NCBI GenBank assembly: GCA_023246985.1
Contig: JAHFHJ010000059.1
Location: 1-8,102, forward strand
Reading direction: 5' to 3'
Origin: Candidatus Omnitrophota bacterium
Lineage (GTDB): Bacteria > Omnitrophota > Omnitrophia > Omnitrophales > Aquincolibacteriaceae
Length of the DNA stretch: 8,102 bases
The position numbers and the translations under genes are program-made. Position 1 is the first letter of the stretch, and the number at the start of each line of letters is the position of its first letter. Below, in pieces: positions 5,042 through 8,102 of the stretch. The notes beneath the pieces were generated by a model. The model made no database searches. It saw only the letters and a list, made by a program, of their open reading frames with translations, and was not told the origin of the DNA.

Positions 5042-6125
5042 TTTGATCTTTATGACCGGCGCGACCGGCGTGCTGGGGCAGGAACTCGTCAAGGAACTTC
5101 TCCAGTCCCCGGATTCGGAGATCGCGATTCTGGTCCGCGCGAAGAATCGCGCATCGCATGGAGAGCGGGTTAAGAAGATCCTTACGGCGATCGGCGTCGA
5201 TGCCCATTTAGGTTCCCGGATCCATGTGATCGAAGGGGATGTGACGCATCACAAGTTCGGTATCCGGAAAGAAGATCTCGCTTATCTGGAACGCGATTGC
5301 AGGGCTTTCTATCATATCGCGGCGCTGACGGCTTTGAACGGCACCGAGAGGGAATGCCAGCAGATCAATGTGGGCGGCACCGAACATGCTCTGGAATTGG
5401 CCTGGGACCTTCGCAAAAAAGGGAAACTCGAACGATTCGTTTATTTCAGCACGGCGTTCGTAGCCGGAAGCGTATGGAACCATTCTTCCAAAGAAGATGT
5501 GTTGCCCGCCCAGCCTGCCTTCGCGAACTATTATGAATCAAGCAAGTATAAAGCCGAGACGAAAGTGCGCGAAGCCATGGCTAAGGGTTTGCCGGTCACG
5601 ATCATCCGGCCGAGTATTGTGGTGGGCCATTCCGAGACCGGCGCCGTTTCAGACTTCAATGTCATCTATCCGTTCATCAAACTGTTCGCCCACGGCGTTC
5701 TTTCGAAGATTCCGACGCATCTTCAGAATACCTTCAATATCGTGCCCATTGATTTCGTGATCCGGGCGACCTGCGCGATTGTGAAGGATCCCCGGAGTCT
5801 TAATAAGGCTTTTCATGTCGTGGCGCCGGAGCCGCCGTCCATCGGCATGCTTTTAAAAGTGGGGGAGGAAGAATATTCGACCGTCCCACCGATCGAGGTG
5901 ATCGATCCCCGGCATTTTAAGAAAAACAAGATGAGCGCCCAGGAGCAAATGGTCTTTGCGATGCTGGAGCCCTATTTGGGATATCTGAATGGGCATTTGA
6001 CCTTTGATACTACCAACACGCGCGAGATCTTGCGCGGCACCGGCATCAAGATGCCGAAGACCGACCGCGCGTTTCTCAAGACTCTGATTCGTTATGCCGT
6101 TAAAGTCGGTTACTTGGCCATTTAG
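5031..6125 (+). CDS. NAD(P)-dependent SDR, thioester reductase / fatty acyl reductase-like (NAD_binding_4)
   Basis: This 364-residue extended short-chain dehydrogenase/reductase has the nucleotide-binding motif TGATGVLG at residues 9-16, with Arg36 in ILVRAK after the second strand, which favours NADPH. The catalytic Tyr and Lys are in Y168-E-S-S-K172, and the Ser/Thr are in VYFSTAFVAG (137-146). The order and the IIRPSIVVGHSETG segment resemble the male-sterility/NAD_binding_4 group, which reduces ACP- or CoA-bound acyl thioesters to aldehydes or alcohols. By context it would release the finished chain from the ACP. A sterol/3-keto reductase-like activity cannot be excluded from motifs alone. 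The ATG at 5031 is preceded by GGAG at 5022-5025 and overlaps the ketosynthase stop by 11 bases. No FabG-type ketoreductase is present in the operon. The stop codon forms the first bases of the downstream tandem repeat. The protein is expected to be cytoplasmic or membrane-associated; no clear transmembrane helix is seen. Confidence 0.82.
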   Translation: MVRNLIFMTGATGVLGQELVKELLQSPDSEIAILVRAKNRASHGERVKKILTAIGVDAHLGSRIHVIEGDVTHHKFGIRKEDLAYLERDCRAFYHIAALTALNGTERECQQINVGGTEHALELAWDLRKKGKLERFVYFSTAFVAGSVWNHSSKEDVLPAQPAFANYYESSKYKAETKVREAMAKGLPVTIIRPSIVVGHSETGAVSDFNVIYPFIKLFAHGVLSKIPTHLQNTFNIVPIDFVIRATCAIVKDPRSLNKAFHVVAPEPPSIGMLLKVGEEEYSTVPPIEVIDPRHFKKNKMSAQEQMVFAMLEPYLGYLNGHLTFDTTNTREILRGTGIKMPKTDRAFLKTLIRYAVKVGYLAI

Positions 6126-6291
6126 TCCCAATCCTTATCATCCCGCCCCTTGGGCGGGATGGGGCAACCCCAACTACCATTTATGTAAAAAAATTCAAAG
6201 TTGGGGGTAGTCCCAATCCTTATCATCCCGCCCCTTGGGCGGGATGGGGCAATCCCGACCAGCATCCATAAAAAGAAAATTAAAGTCGGGA
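6123..6291 (+). repeat. Tandem repeat of about 85 nt, two units each with two stem-loops (copies B and C)
   Basis: Bases 6123-6167 are identical to 6208-6252 (45 nt), giving a period of 85 nt. The first unit begins on the TAG stop codon of the reductase gene. Each unit has a perfect 10-bp hairpin, CATCCCGCCC / GGGCGGGATG with a CTT loop (6139-6161 and 6224-6246). A second stem-loop with a long A-rich loop follows: CCCCAACT/AGTTGGGG (6168-6175 with 6199-6206) in unit 1 and ATCCCGAC/GTCGGGAT (6252-6259 with 6285-6292) in unit 2. The arms of the second stem differ between units but compensate, and a third relative lies at 1-46. This fills the 202-nt gap before the next gene together with its ribosome binding site. 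Confidence 0.85.
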
Positions 6292-6299
6292 TAGTTTTT
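6252..6299 (+). terminator. Possible rho-independent terminator of the operon
   Basis: The perfect 8-bp GC-rich stem ATCCCGAC/GTCGGGAT (6252-6259 with 6285-6292) is followed by AG and TTTTT (6295-6299). Its position just after the last gene of the operon fits termination. The loop of 25 A-rich bases is unusually long for an intrinsic terminator, and the hairpins at 6139-6161 and 6224-6246 may add to the effect. Confidence 0.45.
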
Positions 6300-6314
6300 G
6301 TAATGCAACCCTTC

Positions 6315-6321
6315 AAGGAGG
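6315..6321 (+). promoter_or_regulatory. Strong Shine-Dalgarno deciding a GTG start
   Basis: AAGGAGG is complementary to the 16S rRNA 3' end and lies six bases before GTG 6328. This selects GTG over the in-frame ATG at 6340. It is the strongest ribosome binding site in the window. Confidence 0.8.
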
Positions 6322-6327
6322 TCGTCG

Positions 6328-6654
6328 GTGAAAAAAAGCATGAGCGCGGTGTTGATTTTGGCTGTGATGAGTTCAGGAATCCCTGGCGCGGGCGCGGAGA
6401 TCTCTCAGGATCTGGATCCGATGGTTTCTCCGGAGCCTCAGGCGACCGTAACGGCTGAGAGCTCTGTAAACAATTCCGCGGCGGGTCAGGCAGGCCATGC
6501 GACGAGTGTCGCGGATGCCGCGAAAACGGAAAAGAAATCGAAGAAAGTGGAAAAAGAAAAATCAAAAAAAAGTTCCAAGAAAAAATCTTCCTCCCCCCAA
6601 AGTTCTCAATCCTCCAAGAAGCATTCCAAAAAAAACAAGGCGAGCGATCAATAA
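6328..6654 (+). CDS. Small secreted Lys/Ser-rich protein of unknown function
   Basis: This 108-residue protein begins at GTG with an excellent ribosome binding site. Residues 1-23 form a signal peptide: KK near the start, a hydrophobic core (AVLILAVM), and an AGA|E cleavage site after A23. The mature part has two zones. Residues 24-65 are Ala/Ser/Pro-rich and acidic to neutral. Residues 66-108 are extremely basic, with 17 lysines in 43 residues broken by serines and no hydrophobic residues apart from one valine. It is predicted to be disordered and exported to the periplasm or envelope. It has no cysteine or enzyme motif, and I recognise no family. The basic tail might bind nucleic acid, anionic polysaccharide or lipopolysaccharide, but nothing here proves it. 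It stands alone between the operon's terminator-like repeats and an inverted repeat, so it is probably a separate transcript, although I see no convincing promoter. Confidence 0.75.
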   Translation: MKKSMSAVLILAVMSSGIPGAGAEISQDLDPMVSPEPQATVTAESSVNNSAAGQAGHATSVADAAKTEKKSKKVEKEKSKKSSKKKSSSPQSSQSSKKHSKKNKASDQ

Positions 6655-6686
6655 AAGCGCGCGCTTTCCAAGGGTGTTGGCTCTGG

Positions 6687-6774
6687 AAGGGGACCGGCTG
6701 AATGAATAAAAGGGGTCAGGCACCATTGATAAAACAAAAATGGAGCCAGACCCCGTCATTCAGCCCGTCCCTTT
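6687..6774. repeat. Nested REP-like inverted repeat, possible bidirectional terminator
   Basis: The outer arms 6687-6705 and 6756-6774 pair over 19 positions with one C-C mismatch and one G-U wobble. The inner arms 6712-6727 and 6739-6754 (GGGGTCAGGCACCATT / AATGGAGCCAGACCCC) pair over 16 positions with two A-A mismatches around an 11-nt loop. The GGGGTCAGGCACC core resembles repeats that flank REP-associated tyrosine transposases in other bacteria (from memory). No transposase is present here. It lies between two convergent genes and ends in T-rich sequence on the plus strand (TTTT at 6772-6775), so it could end transcription from both sides. Confidence 0.75.
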
Positions 6775-6781
6775 TAACTTT

Positions 6782-7951
6782 TCAACGCCAGGGGGTTTTG
6801 TGTTTGAGAAGCGCCATCCGGAAAGCGTCCGATAGAATGGCCGCGAAAACCAGCGCCGCGAAGGGATGAAGGAGCGCGTAGCGCTTCCGGGCTTTGACGA
6901 TGCCGTAGGCCTTCCACGCGGTCGCAAAAATGATCCCTAGGGTGATGAGAGATAACAAGGTTGCGAAGGCGCTGTTGAAAGCGGCCGGTAATAAAAAAAA
7001 CGGAAGAACGGAAAAAAAGAAGATGCTCAGGACGCAGGTCAAGATCCGCCCCGGCTTTTGCTCGAAGGCGTGAAGATAAATTCTTCTCCAGCCCCGCCAA
7101 AGCGCGTCAAACGAATCGTACATCCGGGTACCGTAAATTTCCATACCGAAGGCGCACATTCCGCGCGCTCCCGATTCTTGGGTCTTTTTCATGAGGGCAA
7201 AATCCTCCAGGAAAGACTCTTTGACGCCCAAGTGGCCGTCGATCTTCCGATAATGATCGGCGCGTAGGAGCAGGTATTGTCCATTCCCGAAGTAGACCTT
7301 GGAGGCGGGATCGTTCACTTTCCCGATCGGAAACCAGAGCCCCATGTACCCCATAGCGCATGGCTGGATCAACTCTTCCCAGAATCCGTGAGCCAGACAG
7401 CGTGGGAGGAGCGTCAAGAGATCGAGACGATGCGATTCCGCGAAGGCCAGGGCGCTGTCCAAACTTCCGGGCTGGTGGCGCGTGTCGGCGTCCGTAAAAA
7501 GGAACCAATCGCCCGCGGCGTAATAAATGCCGAGATGAAGCGCGAAGTTCTTACCGGTCCAACTCTCGGGAGTTTCGGGGGTGTTGAGATATTTGAGCTT
7601 TGCTTTTGGATTTTCGGGAATGCCTCCGAAGGGGATCTCCTCGGCGCCGAGTTCTCGGAGGATCGCTTCGGTTCTGTCCTCGGAGCAGTTATTGATCACG
7701 AGGATCTCATCCCCCTCGCGGAGCTGGGCCCGGAGAGATTTTACGCAGTCGGCGATATTTTTTTCCTCATTTTTAGCAGGAATGAGGATGGAAACTTTGC
7801 CTTTCCGTGAGGGTGATTCCGAGATTCTGAGGACCGGGGCTTGTTTAAGCTCAAAAAGCGCTCGCCAACTTCGATAGATCCATCCTGCCAGAATAAGGAT
7901 GAAGAAAAAAAACATAACATTCGCGATAATTTCCATAAGGTTGGGCATCAT
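6782..7951 (-). CDS. Membrane-anchored family 2 glycosyltransferase (CrtQ/CruC/HpnB-like)
   Basis: This 389-residue protein has an N-terminal transmembrane helix (about 8-26), a GT2 catalytic domain and about three C-terminal membrane helices (roughly 290-375). The GT2 marks are VSILIPAKNEEKNI at 53-66, the DAD metal-binding motif with FTDADTRH at 152-159, the ED pair at 249-250 (FLEDFALMKK), and WRGWRR further on. It should use a nucleotide sugar on the cytoplasmic face and transfer the sugar to a lipid acceptor. The architecture resembles carotenoid/hopanoid-associated glycosyltransferases, but the acceptor cannot be named. The ATG at 7949-7951 gives MMPNLM; no Shine-Dalgarno is seen and the second ATG is equally possible. 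It is convergent with the small secreted protein and transcribed apart from the operon, so a joint role in a glycolipid is only a suggestion. Confidence 0.85.
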   Translation of the reverse strand: MMPNLMEIIANVMFFFFILILAGWIYRSWRALFELKQAPVLRISESPSRKGKVSILIPAKNEEKNIADCVKSLRAQLREGDEILVINNCSEDRTEAILRELGAEEIPFGGIPENPKAKLKYLNTPETPESWTGKNFALHLGIYYAAGDWFLFTDADTRHQPGSLDSALAFAESHRLDLLTLLPRCLAHGFWEELIQPCAMGYMGLWFPIGKVNDPASKVYFGNGQYLLLRADHYRKIDGHLGVKESFLEDFALMKKTQESGARGMCAFGMEIYGTRMYDSFDALWRGWRRIYLHAFEQKPGRILTCVLSIFFFSVLPFFLLPAAFNSAFATLLSLITLGIIFATAWKAYGIVKARKRYALLHPFAALVFAAILSDAFRMALLKHKTPWR

Positions 7952-7966
7952 AACAAATGGTGAAGG

Positions 7967-8005
7967 GGGGTCAAGGTAAATTGAAGCGATCCGTCAATTG
8001 ACCCC
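7967..8005. repeat. Palindrome GGGGTCAA...TTGACCCC upstream of the glycosyltransferase gene
   Basis: GGGGTCAA at 7967-7974 is the reverse complement of TTGACCCC at 7998-8005. An inner alternative pairing, AATTGA (7979-7984) with TCAATT (7994-7999), can extend the shorter GGGGTC/GACCCC stem. The right arm contains the -35 element of the outward promoter. The GGGGTC core is shared with the inverted repeat at 6712-6754. It could be an operator or another degenerate REP-like element. Confidence 0.5.
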
Positions 8006-8026
8006 GCTTGGAAACTAACATATAAT
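7998..8026 (+). promoter_or_regulatory. Near-consensus sigma70 promoter reading out of the right end
   Basis: TTGACC at 7998-8003 matches five of six -35 bases. It is separated by exactly 17 bp from a perfect TATAAT at 8021-8026. Transcription would start near 8033 and serve a gene beyond the window, divergent from the glycosyltransferase. It is the best promoter match in the window. Confidence 0.65.
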
Positions 8027-8065
8027 AAACTCTTCATAAATTTTTGTTACGCAATCTTTGAAGGT

Positions 8066-8100
8066 TCATTCTGAGTGAGCCGTCGGGCGAATCGAAGGAT
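8066..8100 (+). repeat. Possible intergenic repeat fragment of the TCATTCTGAG...CGAAGGAT type
   Basis: The stretch begins TTCATTCTGAG and ends GAATCGAAGGAT. It resembles, from memory, a widely scattered intergenic repeat of the form TCATTCTGAGCG...CGAAGRAT found in several bacterial phyla. A small GCC-GTCG-GGC hairpin sits in its middle (8078-8087). No open reading frame starts in 8033-8102. Confidence 0.3.
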
Positions 8101-8102
8101 TA

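Noticed and set aside
86..6125. Aromatic type II polyketide antibiotic cluster
   Set aside because: There are no cyclases, aromatases or oxygenases, and the dead KS has Ser at the Cys position rather than Gln. The reductase and dehydratases fit a reduced fatty-type chain better.
6165..6210. Integron attC site, because of the CCCAAC...GTTGGG arms around a spacer
   Set aside because: The arms do not fit the RYYYAAC / GTTRRRY consensus, the other copies have different arms (CCGTCC..., ATCCCGAC), and no integrase is present.
6123..6291. CRISPR array, because of the two direct repeats
   Set aside because: There are only two units, each with internal hairpins and a related rather than unique second part; there are no cas genes.
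6122..6565. Minus-strand open frame over the tandem repeat and the secreted-protein gene
   Set aside because: It translates the repeat twice and then antisense Lys/Ser codons; there is no protein-like pattern.

Overview
The window holds a compact accessory gene set from a Gram-negative-type bacterium. It has moderate GC content, short intergenic gaps, frequent start/stop overlaps, and stem-loop repeats between transcription units. I cannot name the organism from the sequence. The mix of lipid-synthase genes and REP-like repeats would suit an uncultured environmental lineage, possibly an Omnitrophota-like candidate phylum, but that is a weak guess.

Layout. Positions 1-46 carry a stem-loop repeat, followed at once by a sigma70-like promoter (about 39-66). 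From 86 to 6125 eight plus-strand genes form one operon with almost no gaps: a SAM-dependent methyltransferase (86-721), a FabZ-type 3-hydroxyacyl-ACP dehydratase with intact catalytic residues (718-1125), a long acyl carrier protein with an inserted segment (1148-1561), a holo-ACP synthase (1576-1971), a second FabZ-like hotdog protein whose catalytic His is replaced (1973-2446), a ketosynthase-fold protein in which all three catalytic residues are replaced (2463-3749), a complete FabF-type ketosynthase (3743-5041), and an NAD(P)-dependent SDR of the thioester reductase / fatty acyl reductase type (5031-6125). Positions 6123-6291 hold an 85-nt tandem repeat of paired stem-loops, related to the one at position 1, ending in a terminator-like T-run. 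A small secreted Lys/Ser-rich protein follows (6328-6654). A nested inverted repeat (6687-6774) separates it from a convergent, membrane-anchored family 2 glycosyltransferase on the minus strand (6782-7951). The right end (7952-8102) carries another palindrome overlapping a near-consensus promoter that fires out of the window.

How the genes may work together (inference). The operon looks like a dedicated type II fatty-acid/polyketide-like assembly line. The AcpS would activate the unusual ACP. The active ketosynthase, possibly paired with the catalytically dead homologue as a chain-length-factor-like partner, would extend the chain. The two hotdog proteins would dehydrate it, perhaps as an active/inactive pair. 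The SDR would release the chain reductively as aldehyde or alcohol, or act on a keto group. The methyltransferase could decorate the product. No ketoreductase of the FabG type, malonyl-CoA:ACP transacylase or acyl-activating enzyme is visible, so these would come from primary metabolism or from outside the window. The two paired active/dead enzyme homologues in one operon are the most notable feature. The product cannot be deduced from the sequence.
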